From contig NZ_CP063397.1 of the NCBI RefSeq assembly GCF_021729845.1, positions 2,122,001-2,186,000 of the forward strand: DNA of 64,000 nt, given 5' to 3'. The position numbers were made by a program, and so were the translations under genes. The DNA is from Rhizobium sp. SL42. Its GTDB lineage: Bacteria; Pseudomonadota; Alphaproteobacteria; Rhizobiales; Rhizobiaceae. The notes beneath the pieces were generated by a model. It searched no databases. It was not told where the DNA came from and saw nothing but the letters and a program-made list of their open reading frames with translations. Positions 18,892 through 28,102 of the stretch are shown piece after piece; position 1 is the stretch's first letter; each line of letters begins with the position of its first letter.

Positions 18892-20034
18892 TTAAGGGAG
18901 GATCAAGTGTCTGCGGTAGAGGCCTTCGAGTTCATGGGCCATCACCGACGCGGAAAAACGCGATTGGAACTGCTCGCGTCTCGGCATCGTGTCGCGACCC
19001 CATCCGGGCGTAAGGATTGCCTTTGCCATGATACCGGCCAAGGCTGCCGAATTGCCGGGCTCGACCAGCGCCTCGCTGGCTTGTCCCAGAACCTCCGGTA
19101 TGCCGCCGACGCGTGATGCGATCACGGTTTTTTCGGCGGCCAGGGCCTCCAGCACGATATAGGGCATCGCCTCTGCCCTCGACGGCACGACGATGATTTC
19201 TGATTTCGCAAAGGCCTGTTTGACCGGCATGGCGGGCAGCATGGAGACACGGCCCGAAAGCCCGTTCTGCTCCAGCATGCGCTCGTATTTTGCCTTGTCG
19301 GGACCGTCTCCGACGACCAGTCCTTTCAGCGGACGACCGACCAGCTTTTCCGCCTGGGCGAAGGCGTCGATGAAGACGTCCGGACCCTTCAGGTCGCGCA
19401 GCATGCCGACATAGAGCAGATCCACCCCGTCGGTACCGGTCGGGATCGGCTCGAAATCGCCATCACTGATGCCATTGTAGATGCGCGCGGAATCACAACG
19501 GGGTTTGCCGATCTTCGCCTCGTAAGCATTGCGCTCGTAGTCACAGACGAAGGAGATAGCCTCCGTCATGTGTTCAAGCACTCGTTCGATGGCGAAGACG
19601 GCCTTTCCTGAGATCTTCTCGCCGGAAAAGTGCAGGCTGCCCCCGTGGGGCGAATAGAAGCGGGAAACGCGATACTTTTTCACCCGCAGGGCTGAGCCGA
19701 TGATCCGCGCGAGCACGCCGCCTTTGGCGCCGTGTCCATGCAGGATATCCGGCTGCAATTCCTCGATTTTCTTGTAACTTTTGATCAGTGCTGACAGATC
19801 GCCGGGACTGATGGAGCGTCGAATGGGGATCCGTGTCAGGCCAAGCGAGAGATAGGGAGAGATCTGCTCGAACAGCCTGTCTTCATGCTCGCTGCCGGTG
19901 GAACTGTCGCAAACGATGCCGACCTGGTGACCGGCGCGACTGTGGTATTCAGCCAGATCGCGGACATGGCGGAAGATTCCGCCGATGGGCGACCTGAAAC
20001 AATGAATGATGCGAAGTGCTCCCGTCTGCTGCAT
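18892..20034 (-). CDS. GT4 family glycosyltransferase
   Basis: A 380-residue GT-B fold transferase that should add a sugar to the lipid-linked repeat on the cytosolic side. The N-terminal domain begins RIIHCFRSPIGGIFRHVRDL (Gly-rich acceptor loop) and has LHGHGAKGG. The C-terminal nucleotide-sugar domain has VDLLYVGMLRDLKGPDVFID and the E-x7-E type motif SRAEAMPYIVLEALA. The start is three bases after the stop of the export lipoprotein gene, so the two are an operon. The donor sugar is unknown. Confidence 0.9.
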   Translation of the reverse strand: MQQTGALRIIHCFRSPIGGIFRHVRDLAEYHSRAGHQVGIVCDSSTGSEHEDRLFEQISPYLSLGLTRIPIRRSISPGDLSALIKSYKKIEELQPDILHGHGAKGGVLARIIGSALRVKKYRVSRFYSPHGGSLHFSGEKISGKAVFAIERVLEHMTEAISFVCDYERNAYEAKIGKPRCDSARIYNGISDGDFEPIPTGTDGVDLLYVGMLRDLKGPDVFIDAFAQAEKLVGRPLKGLVVGDGPDKAKYERMLEQNGLSGRVSMLPAMPVKQAFAKSEIIVVPSRAEAMPYIVLEALAAEKTVIASRVGGIPEVLGQASEALVEPGNSAALAGIMAKAILTPGWGRDTMPRREQFQSRFSASVMAHELEGLYRRHLILP

Positions 20035-20037
20035 AAA

Positions 20038-20613
20038 TCAGAACAGCCGCTCGCGTACGTAGACCGTGTCGCCAGCGAGGATGGGATCGGTGATCGGCAC
20101 GCGACCGGTCAGGATCTGGCCATTGATCTTGCGCGTGACATCGACATCCTGTTGGTTGGCCCGGCTGGAAAAGCCGCCGGAAACCGCGATGGCATTGAGA
20201 ATGGTCATGCCCGGCACATAGGCATATTGTCCCGCCTGTCCGACTTCACCCATGACGAAGATCGAGCGATACCGGTCGATTTCGATGGTGACGTCCGGAT
20301 CACGCAGGTAGCCTTGTTTGAGCTTCTGGGCTACTGCACCTTCGAGTTGTGTAAGGGAGGAGCCGCGTGCCGGAACCTGGCCGACCAGCGGGAAGGCGAT
20401 ATAGCCGGCCTGGTCGACGGTATAGGTATTGCTCAGGCTGGGTTGTTCGAAGACTGTGACGCGCAAACGGTCGCCACTGTCCAGCCGGTAAGGCTGGATG
20501 GTTGCCTCATGAAAGACCTTGGGTGCAGGCCGATAACCTGCGCAGCCGGCCAGTCCTGCCGACAGAACTGCTGCCGCGAGCAACAATATCCCGTTTGTAC
20601 CAGCCCTTGCCAT
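20038..20613 (-). CDS. short Wza-type polysaccharide export lipoprotein
   Basis: Outer-membrane polysaccharide export protein with a lipoprotein signal (LLAAAVLSAGLAGC, lipid Cys at 24), a Poly_export domain (YRLDSGDRLRVTVFEQPSLS, DQAGYIAFPLVGQVP) and a SLBB-like domain (IFVMGEVGQAGQYAYVPGM). At 191 residues it lacks the C-terminal amphipathic helix by which E. coli Wza spans the outer membrane, as is common for rhizobial members; pore formation would need a partner. First gene of the minus-strand operon and divergent from the Wzc-like gene. Confidence 0.9.
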   Translation of the reverse strand: MARAGTNGILLLAAAVLSAGLAGCAGYRPAPKVFHEATIQPYRLDSGDRLRVTVFEQPSLSNTYTVDQAGYIAFPLVGQVPARGSSLTQLEGAVAQKLKQGYLRDPDVTIEIDRYRSIFVMGEVGQAGQYAYVPGMTILNAIAVSGGFSSRANQQDVDVTRKINGQILTGRVPITDPILAGDTVYVRERLF

Positions 20614-20800
20614 GCGCCTACGCGCTCCCGATCTTTCAGAATTCGATGCCTCGTTATCAATCGGTTAGGGTTAACACCGGGTAAAGAAAATTGCCGTTTG
20701 CTTGCGCGGTACTGGTCCGCATCCCGGCCGCACGGATATATTAACGGTTGAGTTACCATGTTCCTTTACTTTCGCGCTGAATTTGTACCGGGAGTTGGGC

Positions 20801-23023
20801 ATGTCGAGTTTGGGCAACGGTCATCAGGACGTGGATATCGATCTCGCACAGCTATTCCGTGCCGTCTGGGCACGTAAGGGCAGGATCCTCGCTGCGACGG
20901 CACTGACCGGCGCTCTTGCCTTCGTGGGATCAAGCCTGATGGATCCAACCTACGAGGCCGACGCACGCCTTCTGATCGAGCCGCGGCAGCCGACTTTCTT
21001 GTCGCCGGGTTCCGCCGCGACAACCAGCGAGCCACTGTCGGATGAACTCAATATCGTCAGCCAGGTCCAGCTTCTGCAGTCGGTAGATCTGATGAAGCAG
21101 GTCGCCCGCGATCTGAAACTCTATGAACGCGAAGAGTTCGATCCGGACACCAAGCCATCGGCGATTTCCGACTTTCTCGTCCTCTTCGGGTTGAAGAAAA
21201 ACCCGCTTGAATTGCCGCCCGAGCAAAGAGTGCTCAGGGCATTCAAAGAAAAGCTGCAGGTCTACCAGGTTGAAAAGTCGCGTGTGATCGGCATCGAATT
21301 CACGTCTAAGGATCCGGCGCTGGCGGCAGCCGTGCCCAATGCGATCATTGACGTTTATCGCCAACTACAAAGTGGCGCCAAACTCGACAGCAATTCCGAT
21401 GCCGCTCGCTGGTTGGAGACCGAGATTGCCAACCTGCGCGAGAAGGTGCGCGATGCCGAGCAGAAGGTTGCCGAATATCGCTCGTCGGCCGGACTGATGC
21501 CGCTGGGCGCCGATTCGTCCTCCTTCAGTTCCAAGCAACTGGCGGATATCTCGTCAGAATTGGCCCGTGTCCGCGGCGAGCGTGCCGATGCGGAGGCCAA
21601 GGCACAGAACGTCCTGGCGGCCCTGAAAAGCGGAAGGCCGACGGATACTCTCGATGCCATCGCCGGATCGGAATCGGTCCAGCGGCTGAAAACGACGGAA
21701 TCGCAGATCCGTGGCCAGATCGCCGATCTGTCGACCACCTTGCTGGATGGGCATCCGCAGATGAAGGCGTTGCGCGCGCAGCTTTCCGGCATCCGCGAGC
21801 AGATTGCAGCCGAATCGTCCAAGATCGCGGCAAGCCTGGAAAATGACGCAGCGGTTGCGCGTGAGCGTGAAACCCAGTTGATCGCCCAGTTGAACACGGT
21901 CAAGGCCGACAGTGCCCGCGCCGGCGAGGACGAAGTGGGCCTGATGGCATTGGAGCGGGAGGCAACGGCCCAGCGCCAGCTTCTGGAAACCTATCTCGCC
22001 CGCTACCGCGAAGCCTCCACCCGCCTAGGCAAGGATGCGAGCCCGGCGGATGCGCGTGTCGTCTCCGGCGCCATCGAGCCTTCCGAGCAGAATTTCCCTA
22101 AAGTTATTCCGATCACCATCGTCGCGGCCTTGGCGACGCTGATCCTGAGCGCGGTTCTGGTGATGATGCTGGAACTCTTTAGCGGTCGCGCCTTGCGCCC
22201 GAGCGGAAGCCAGGCAGACAACCGCGAGCATGACGATGAATTCGAGCCGCAACTGGCCGGCCCGCAGACTGTTCTGTCGCAGATCCCCGCTGAAACGGCC
22301 GCAAGCGAGATCGAAGCGCAAGCCGACGATGATCTGGCCTATGAGATGGAGCAGACGCTTGATTTCCAGGCGGAAAGCCCGGATCGGGATGAGCCGGACT
22401 TTGCGCACGAACCGGTAGAGCCGGAAGAGGAAGACGAGTTCTCTGTCTCTGCCGTGGCGACTTATCTGATGGAGGAGGGAACCCGGATCGCCTTTGCGAT
22501 TTCGCCTTCGGGTGACGATGGCTCGGCGGGTACGGTCCTCCTGGCCCGCGAACTTGCCAGCCGCGGCGTCCGGGTGGTTCTGGTCGACATGACCGGTTCG
22601 GCCTGCCCGACGATGCTGATGGCAACCGATTCCGACCTGCCGGGCGTGACCGATCTTCTGTGCGGCGACGCAGCCTTTGCCGATACGATCCATCCGGACC
22701 GGCTGTCCGGTGCCGATATCATCCCACAGGGCAATTCGGACATCCGCCAAGCGATGCGTGGTGCTGATCGCCTGTCGATGATCGTCGATGCGCTCGCAGA
22801 TGCCTATGACATGGTTGTGGTCGAATGCGGTCCGGCCAATGCCGAAGGTGTTGCGCGCCTGAGCCGCAGCGGCACGCATGAGATCATTCTGTCGGCCCCG
22901 GAGCCCAATCCGGAAGAGCTGGCCGAAATCATGGCTGCCTTCGAAAATGCTGGCTATTCGGATCTGGTATTGATGGCCGCGCGCTTACCGGTACCCGATG
23001 ATCGCGACCGCAACGCGGCTTGA
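20801..23023 (+). CDS. Wzc-like polysaccharide co-polymerase with degenerate kinase domain
   Basis: A 740-residue inner-membrane protein. TM1 (about 28-47) and TM2 (about 435-457, VIPITIVAALATLILSAVLV) bracket a large periplasmic coiled-coil region of the chain-length-determinant type (Wzz domain plus GNVR-like region). A long acidic linker follows, then a BY-kinase-like domain from about residue 555. There the P-loop is replaced by SPSGDDGSAGTV without the catalytic Lys-Ser/Thr, Walker A' reads VVLVDMTG and Walker B reads MVVVECGP. No tyrosine-rich tail is present. It is therefore probably a structural co-polymerase, not an active kinase. GGGAG precedes the ATG. Confidence 0.88.
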   Translation: MSSLGNGHQDVDIDLAQLFRAVWARKGRILAATALTGALAFVGSSLMDPTYEADARLLIEPRQPTFLSPGSAATTSEPLSDELNIVSQVQLLQSVDLMKQVARDLKLYEREEFDPDTKPSAISDFLVLFGLKKNPLELPPEQRVLRAFKEKLQVYQVEKSRVIGIEFTSKDPALAAAVPNAIIDVYRQLQSGAKLDSNSDAARWLETEIANLREKVRDAEQKVAEYRSSAGLMPLGADSSSFSSKQLADISSELARVRGERADAEAKAQNVLAALKSGRPTDTLDAIAGSESVQRLKTTESQIRGQIADLSTTLLDGHPQMKALRAQLSGIREQIAAESSKIAASLENDAAVARERETQLIAQLNTVKADSARAGEDEVGLMALEREATAQRQLLETYLARYREASTRLGKDASPADARVVSGAIEPSEQNFPKVIPITIVAALATLILSAVLVMMLELFSGRALRPSGSQADNREHDDEFEPQLAGPQTVLSQIPAETAASEIEAQADDDLAYEMEQTLDFQAESPDRDEPDFAHEPVEPEEEDEFSVSAVATYLMEEGTRIAFAISPSGDDGSAGTVLLARELASRGVRVVLVDMTGSACPTMLMATDSDLPGVTDLLCGDAAFADTIHPDRLSGADIIPQGNSDIRQAMRGADRLSMIVDALADAYDMVVVECGPANAEGVARLSRSGTHEIILSAPEPNPEELAEIMAAFENAGYSDLVLMAARLPVPDDRDRNAA

Positions 23024-23034
23024 CTAGAGCCTTT

Positions 23035-24255
23035 TCAGTCGTCGGCGTCCGGAGATTTGCTTGACGCTGTCGTCGCCTGCGCACGCAGACGTTGGAGCAG
23101 GCCATAGAGATGCGCATTTCTCTTGATCGCTGCCTTGGTCCGCGTCACGCTTCGCTGGGCCAGGGCAGCCAGCCGGCCAGATGCCGTTAGCGGCATCAGG
23201 ATGTCGTGATGCACGGTCTCCTGGGTACACCAGCTGCGCTTGTAGTCCTGGTCTCCCACGCCGAAATCAAACAGCGCCGCGCCATTGCGGCAGCTGCGTT
23301 CGATGACCAACCAGAACAGCAGTTCGCCCGGGCTCGCCTCCGGAACCAGCGTATCGTCGATGGAGCCGAACTGGCAGATGACGTGATCGCCCTTGCGCGA
23401 AAGACCGGCAATGGCGGCAATCTTGCCATCATGTTCACCCTTCAGCCGAATGGCATGCAGTTCGAGCGGAACATCCGAACCGCCGCGGTCGAGGTCGAGA
23501 AGCATGTGAAAGAAGGCTTGGGTCTCCGGCGCCTGAAACACATTCGGCAGGCCAAACGCTTTGAACCGGGCAGCCTTCTGGACGAAGAACAGCTCCAGCA
23601 GCTGCGCTTTTTCCCGCGCCGATCGCGCCTGGACGTGGTCAAAGCCGCCAGCGCTCTCCAGTTTGCGGATCTGGACGCGATATTTCTTGCGTCGCCGCTT
23701 GGCATTGAGCGGTGCGATGGTCTGTTCCATGTCTGCGCCCAGCGGCAGCTGAAAAGCATGGTTCTGGTTTTCGACCGTCGCGAGATCGGCAAGCGGATGG
23801 CGTTCGCCGCGCCAATCAAGCGGGATGTTGCAAAGGCTGATCAGGTCCGCCTGGTCGGATAGTGCTTCGCGCAGAGCCGCAGCAATCTCGGTCGCCGGCA
23901 ACGCGGCGGCTTTCGCGCGGAAATCAGCAGAGAATAGGCCACTGTTGAAATTGGTAAAGCGCGTGGCGATGAATTGGGCGCAGCGGACCATGTGCTGCCG
24001 CTGGATTTCCAGCGGCAGCAGAAACGCCATCACGCCATCGATGCGGCCCTCGACAATGGCAAGCGGATGGCCGTGGGTTTTCACCCATGCCGAACACCAG
24101 TCGAAACCTTGATGCAGGGAATTGTGCGGATCGGATTCGAGGAGGCGCCAGTCGCGCTCGACGATGGCCATCGAATTGTGCACCTTGAGCGTCAGGCGCA
24201 GAGGAGCTGCGTCAGCCGCTGCTACTGCCGTTGTCTCTGGCCGCAATGCTTGCAC
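23035..24255 (-). CDS. GNAT/CelD-like acyltransferase of polysaccharide cluster
   Basis: A 406-residue protein of the BioF2-like/CelD (FemAB-related) acetyltransferase group, often found in exopolysaccharide and cellulose loci and thought to acylate sugars. The fold is suggested by DPHNSLHQGFDWCSAWVKTH near the N-terminus, the basic helix NAKRRRKKYRVQIRKLES near the middle and the C-terminal block LFDFGVGDQDYKRSW. The start is GTG with GGGAGAGAG upstream. It converges with the Wzc-like gene, 12 bases apart. Activity and acyl donor are not shown by the sequence. Confidence 0.82.
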   Translation of the reverse strand: MQALRPETTAVAAADAAPLRLTLKVHNSMAIVERDWRLLESDPHNSLHQGFDWCSAWVKTHGHPLAIVEGRIDGVMAFLLPLEIQRQHMVRCAQFIATRFTNFNSGLFSADFRAKAAALPATEIAAALREALSDQADLISLCNIPLDWRGERHPLADLATVENQNHAFQLPLGADMEQTIAPLNAKRRRKKYRVQIRKLESAGGFDHVQARSAREKAQLLELFFVQKAARFKAFGLPNVFQAPETQAFFHMLLDLDRGGSDVPLELHAIRLKGEHDGKIAAIAGLSRKGDHVICQFGSIDDTLVPEASPGELLFWLVIERSCRNGAALFDFGVGDQDYKRSWCTQETVHHDILMPLTASGRLAALAQRSVTRTKAAIKRNAHLYGLLQRLRAQATTASSKSPDADD

Positions 24256-24385
24256 GCGCTCTCTCCCGTCCCGACCTGTACGCGGGAGAAGGCTAGATGC
24301 TGATTGGCAATATTCGGTTATCGAGATGGATTGCGGTGAGCCTGCCGGTGAACGCGGTGAATACCGGGTTAATGCGGCACCCGGT

Positions 24386-24595
24386 TCACTTCTGGATCGG
24401 CCCGGCCATCCAGCGGATGATCAGCATTGCCGGCAGAATCCACAACACGCCGGTGAGGGTGAAATAGAGCACATGTATCCACCATGGCGACGTGGCGAGC
24501 GTGGCAGTCGCGATCGTCGTCGCCAGCAGCGCATAGACAAGCACCAGGATGATGATCAGAACAGTGCCGATGAATTTGCGCAGTCTGATGGGCAT
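24386..24595 (-). CDS. DUF2842 membrane protein
   Basis: A 69-residue protein with two hydrophobic segments (VLIIILVLVYALLATTIATA and VLYFTLTGVLWILPAMLIIR) separated by TSPWWIHV, and the terminal WMAGP typical of the alphaproteobacterial DUF2842 family. The frame is open far upstream, but AAAGGATACGAC before this ATG and family length fix the start. It is divergent from ctaA with an FNR-like box between. Function unknown. Confidence 0.82.
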   Translation of the reverse strand: MPIRLRKFIGTVLIIILVLVYALLATTIATATLATSPWWIHVLYFTLTGVLWILPAMLIIRWMAGPIQK

Positions 24596-24689
24596 GTCGT
24601 ATCCTTTTGCTTGCGTCTGAAACATCGGTCTGGACGCGTGCTGACGCGACCGCTTGCCGCAAACGGCCGGGGTTGTTTTGCACGCCCAA

Positions 24690-24703
24690 GTGATGCAAAT
24701 CAA
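24690..24703. promoter_or_regulatory. FNR/FixK-type box between DUF2842 and ctaA
   Basis: GTGAT-GCAA-ATCAA matches nine of ten fixed positions of the TTGAT-N4-ATCAA anaerobox. It is centred 46 bases before the ctaA start codon and about 101 before the DUF2842 start codon. The spacing fits activation of DUF2842 (class II site with a ~60-base leader) or repression of ctaA, a heme A synthase needed only for aerobic aa3 oxidase. Confidence 0.5.
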
Positions 24704-24742
24704 CAGGCCAAACGAGGCAACTCTCGAAAAGAGGATTGACGC

Positions 24743-25846
24743 ATGACAGTTGCGATGACCGGAGCCGAGGTGGATATCCGCCGACAAATCAAACGGGTTG
24801 AAGCCAATCGGCTGGCGATCCGGATCTGGCTCGGCGTCGTCATCGTCACGTTGTTCTGTCTCGTTCTGGTCGGCGGCGCGACGCGGCTGACCGATTCCGG
24901 ATTGTCGATCACCGAATGGAAGCCGATCCACGGCGCCATTCCGCCACTTTCCGTCGCCGAATGGGAGGAGGAGTTCCAGCTTTATCAGCGAATTCCCGAA
25001 TACCAGCAGATCAACCAGGGCATGACGCTGGATGAGTTCAAGAACATCTTCTGGTGGGAATGGGGACACCGTCTGCTGGCGCGCCTGATCGGACTGGTAT
25101 TTGCCCTGCCGCTGCTCTTCTTTTGGCTCACCGGCCGCATTGAACGACAATTGCGTCTGCCTCTGGTCGGTCTTTTGGCTCTGGGCGGTTTCCAGGGCTT
25201 CATCGGCTGGTGGATGGTGTCGTCGGGCTTGAGCGAGCGCGTCGATGTCAGCCAGTATCGGCTGGCGACCCATCTGATCATCGCCTGTCTGATCTTCTCC
25301 GGCTGTGTCTGGATCATGCGCAGCCTGACGCCACACAGCAAGGATCCGGCGCCGACCACCGGCTCGCGCCGATTTGCCGGTATCCTCGTTGCCGTGACGA
25401 TCTTCCAGATCTATCTCGGCGCCCTGGTTGCAGGCCTGGATGCAGGCTTTTCTTACAACACCTGGCCACTGATGGACGGGGCGGTGATACCGGGCGACCT
25501 GTTCGTCCAGCAGCCATGGTGGATCAACCTATTCGAAAACCCGAAGACCGTTCAGTTCGTCCACCGTCTCGGTGCCTACCTGCTATTTGCCGCCGCCTTG
25601 CTGCACATGCTGCTGTCGCTGAAGGCCGACGCGAACACGACCCACGCCCGCCGCAGCGTGGTTCTGTTTGCCCTCGTGGCCATTCAGGCCGTTATCGGTA
25701 TTGTCACCCTGATCACGCAGGTGCCCTTGCATGCCGGCCTGGCACACCAGGGGGGCGCATTAGTGGTGCTTGCCTTCGCGGTCGCCCACTGGCGCGGCTT
25801 CTACGGCGAGCTGGTCAAGCCACTGGTTCTGGAATTCAGGGATTGA
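24743..25846 (+). CDS. ctaA: heme A synthase
   Basis: Oxidises the C8 methyl of heme O to the formyl group of heme A for cytochrome aa3 oxidase. The 367-residue inner-membrane protein has eight hydrophobic segments in two four-helix halves. The heme-ligating histidines are visible in [40 protein letters not shown] and [11 protein letters not shown]. The extracytoplasmic cysteine pair of Bacillus-type CtaA is absent, so it is a proteobacterial/COX15-like type. GAGG precedes the ATG. Confidence 0.95.
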   Translation: MTVAMTGAEVDIRRQIKRVEANRLAIRIWLGVVIVTLFCLVLVGGATRLTDSGLSITEWKPIHGAIPPLSVAEWEEEFQLYQRIPEYQQINQGMTLDEFKNIFWWEWGHRLLARLIGLVFALPLLFFWLTGRIERQLRLPLVGLLALGGFQGFIGWWMVSSGLSERVDVSQYRLATHLIIACLIFSGCVWIMRSLTPHSKDPAPTTGSRRFAGILVAVTIFQIYLGALVAGLDAGFSYNTWPLMDGAVIPGDLFVQQPWWINLFENPKTVQFVHRLGAYLLFAAALLHMLLSLKADANTTHARRSVVLFALVAIQAVIGIVTLITQVPLHAGLAHQGGALVVLAFAVAHWRGFYGELVKPLVLEFRD

Positions 25847-25885
25847 TGCTCAGTAGGGGCGGTGGGTCAACATTACTTGCCTGAG

Positions 25886-25920
25886 AAAAAAACGCCCGCC
25901 GGACTTTCGATCCGGCGGGC
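25886..25920 (-). terminator. intrinsic terminator downstream of argC (convergent with ctaA)
   Basis: Ten-base-pair stem GCCCGCCGGA/TCCGGCGGGC with a seven-base loop. The seven-A run on the plus strand becomes a U-tract for minus-strand transcripts, so it mainly ends argC transcription; for ctaA it has only a weak T-rich tail. Confidence 0.85.
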
Positions 25921-25983
25921 TTCATTCATTTTCCGAGGTTATTTAAACGTGAGACGCAGAGACCATTGCTCTCACTAAACATC

Positions 25984-26916
25984 TCAGGCGGATAGCATCA
26001 GGTCCATGTTTTGCACGGCAGCGCCCGAGGCGCCCTTGCCGAGATTGTCGAGCACGGCCACGAGGTTGACATGCGCGCCGCCCGGCGTGCCGAAGACATA
26101 GAGCTTCATCGTGTCCTGGCCGACCAGTTCCTCCGCATCGACGCGGGCAAGCTTTGCGCTGTCGGAAAGCGGCACGACAGAGACGATATCCTGACCGGCA
26201 TAGTGCGATACCAGCGCGGCGTGGATGCTCTCGATCGAGGTGCCGGCGGCAAGGTCGTCGATGAACAGCGGCACCTGGACGATCATGCCTTGTGCGAAGC
26301 GACCGACCGATGGGGCAAACAGCGGTGCACGGTCGAGCTGGCCGTGAATGGTCATCTCCGGCACATGCTTGTGCTTGAGAGGCAGGCCGTAGAGGAAATT
26401 GTTGGCCGCCAGATGCTCGGGATGGTTCACATCCTCCATCTGGGCAATCATCTGCTTGCCGCCGCCGGTATAGCCGGAAACGGCGTTGACCGAGACCGGA
26501 TAGCCGTCCGGCAGGATGCCGGCAGCGCGAAGCGGCCGGATCAGGCCGATGGCGCCGGTCGGGTAGCAGCCCGGATTGGCGACGCAGCGCGCCGACCTGA
26601 TCTTGTCGCCCTGCGCCTTGTCCATTTCGGCAAAGCCATAGGCCCAGTCCGGAGCAACCCGGTGGGCGGTCGACGTATCGATGATCCGAACCTTGTTGTT
26701 GCCCGACAGCATGGCGACAGCCTCCCTGGAGGCATCGTCCGGCAGGCAGAGGATGGCGATGTCGGCGCCGTTCAACAGGTCTTCGCGCATCGCGGCATTG
26801 CGCCGTTCGGCCTCGGGGATCGACAGCAGCGTGACATCGCGGCGGCCGGCCATGCGGGTGCGGATCTGCAGTCCCGTGGTTCCGTGTTCGCCGTCGATGA
26901 AGATTTTCGCGCTCAT
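25984..26916 (-). CDS. argC: N-acetyl-gamma-glutamyl-phosphate reductase (type 2)
   Basis: NADPH-dependent reduction of N-acetyl-glutamyl phosphate, third step of arginine synthesis. The catalytic cysteine is in [14 protein letters not shown], and the N-terminus [19 protein letters not shown] is the nucleotide-binding loop of the short type-2 subfamily. The 310-residue length fits that class. MSAKIF at 26916 is preferred because it matches relatives and GGAT lies at normal spacing; 26928 is a longer alternative. The agmatinase gene ends about 70 bases upstream and may be co-transcribed. Confidence 0.95.
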   Translation of the reverse strand: MSAKIFIDGEHGTTGLQIRTRMAGRRDVTLLSIPEAERRNAAMREDLLNGADIAILCLPDDASREAVAMLSGNNKVRIIDTSTAHRVAPDWAYGFAEMDKAQGDKIRSARCVANPGCYPTGAIGLIRPLRAAGILPDGYPVSVNAVSGYTGGGKQMIAQMEDVNHPEHLAANNFLYGLPLKHKHVPEMTIHGQLDRAPLFAPSVGRFAQGMIVQVPLFIDDLAAGTSIESIHAALVSHYAGQDIVSVVPLSDSAKLARVDAEELVGQDTMKLYVFGTPGGAHVNLVAVLDNLGKGASGAAVQNMDLMLSA

Positions 26917-26987
26917 GTCTTTATCCATAAATTCAGAAGGTTACAAAGCCTGGCGGAATCACTTTATCCGCCGCATGATTCAGTTTC

Positions 26988-27941
26988 TTAACGGCTGCCA
27001 GCCAGTCGTTCTGCCCTGAGCCCCAGCATATACATTGCGACTGTCGCACCGGCAATGGCGGTGATATCGGCATGGTCATACGCTGGCGCCACCTCGACGA
27101 TGTCGGAGCCGCGAATGTCGAGGCTGCCGAGTTTGCGCAGCACCGACAGCATCTTGGCTGAGGAGGGGCCGCCCGCCACCGGCGTTCCTGTGCCCGGCGC
27201 ATAGGCGGGATCCAGGCAATCGATGTCGAAGGTCAGGTAGCAGGGTTGGTTGCCGACATGGGCAAGGATTTGGTCGGCAATCTGCTGGGCGCTGAGATCC
27301 TCCACGGTATAGCCATGCAGGATCTTGAAACCGAAATCTTCCGGCGCCTCCGTGCGGATGCCGATCTGGATGGAATGGGCCGGATCGATCACGCCCTCGC
27401 GCACGGCGCGGCAGACGAACGAGCCGTGGTCGATCCGCTTTCCGTCATCGTCCCAGGTGTCCTGATGCGCATCGAAATGCACCAGCGCCAGCGGCCCATG
27501 CTTGTCGGCATGGGCTTTGAGCAGCGGCCAGGTGACGAAGTGATCGCCGCCGAGACCGAGCAGATAGGCGCCGGAGGCGAGGATCTTGGCGGCTTCCTGC
27601 TCGATCAGGCCCGGCGTCTCCTGGTGATTGCCGTAGTCGAGAAGCACGTCGCCGTAGTCGATCACCGCCATCTGTTCGAACAGGTCACGGGCAAACGGAT
27701 ATTGCGGATCATTGTCGAAGATCGCCGAAGCGCGGCGGATCGCCTGCGGCCCGAAGCGCGCACCGGGCCGATTGGAAACAGCGGCGTCGAAGGGGATGCC
27801 AAGGACCGCGGCATCGATATCCTCCAGCACCTTGGAATACGGGCGGCGCATGAAGGACAGCGCACCGGCATAGGTCGGGTCGGTGGCGGCTCCGCGCAGG
27901 GCTTTGGCGGTAAAGGCATTGTCTATCGATTTGCTTGCCAT
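26988..27941 (-). CDS. speB: agmatinase
   Basis: Manganese ureohydrolase that converts agmatine to putrescine and urea. The 317-residue sequence has all metal-binding blocks of the arginase family: GLGGDHFVTWP, VHFDAHQDTWDD and FDIDCLDPAYAPGTGTP. Some relatives act on guanidinobutyrate or other guanidines, so agmatine is the likely but not proven substrate. GGAGAG precedes the ATG. It is next to argC, both touching arginine/polyamine metabolism. Confidence 0.92.
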   Translation of the reverse strand: MASKSIDNAFTAKALRGAATDPTYAGALSFMRRPYSKVLEDIDAAVLGIPFDAAVSNRPGARFGPQAIRRASAIFDNDPQYPFARDLFEQMAVIDYGDVLLDYGNHQETPGLIEQEAAKILASGAYLLGLGGDHFVTWPLLKAHADKHGPLALVHFDAHQDTWDDDGKRIDHGSFVCRAVREGVIDPAHSIQIGIRTEAPEDFGFKILHGYTVEDLSAQQIADQILAHVGNQPCYLTFDIDCLDPAYAPGTGTPVAGGPSSAKMLSVLRKLGSLDIRGSDIVEVAPAYDHADITAIAGATVAMYMLGLRAERLAGSR

Positions 27942-28047
27942 GCGAAATGCTCTCCGACTGCTGATTGTTTGGGCCGAGACTAGATCGGCGCGCTTTGGCG
28001 TTCAACGTCGGGTACCGGTCTTTCGTCGCGGCCAGGTGCCGCCAAAC

Positions 28048-28076
28048 AAAAAAAGGCGGAGCCGAAGCCCCGCCTT
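28048..28076 (-). terminator. intrinsic terminator of rplM-rpsI
   Basis: On the minus strand this folds as a ten-pair stem (AAGGCGGGGC with GCTCCGCCTT, one G-U pair) closed by a C(UUCG)G tetraloop and followed by seven U residues. It lies about 27 bases after the rpsI stop. Confidence 0.92.
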
Positions 28077-28102
28077 GATTTCCGTTTCCGGTGATCCAGC
28101 GA

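Noticed and set aside
24596..25336. Long N-terminal extension of the DUF2842 protein antisense to ctaA
   Set aside because: The extra part is a shadow of ctaA; the DUF2842 family is about 70 residues and has its own ribosome site at 24595.
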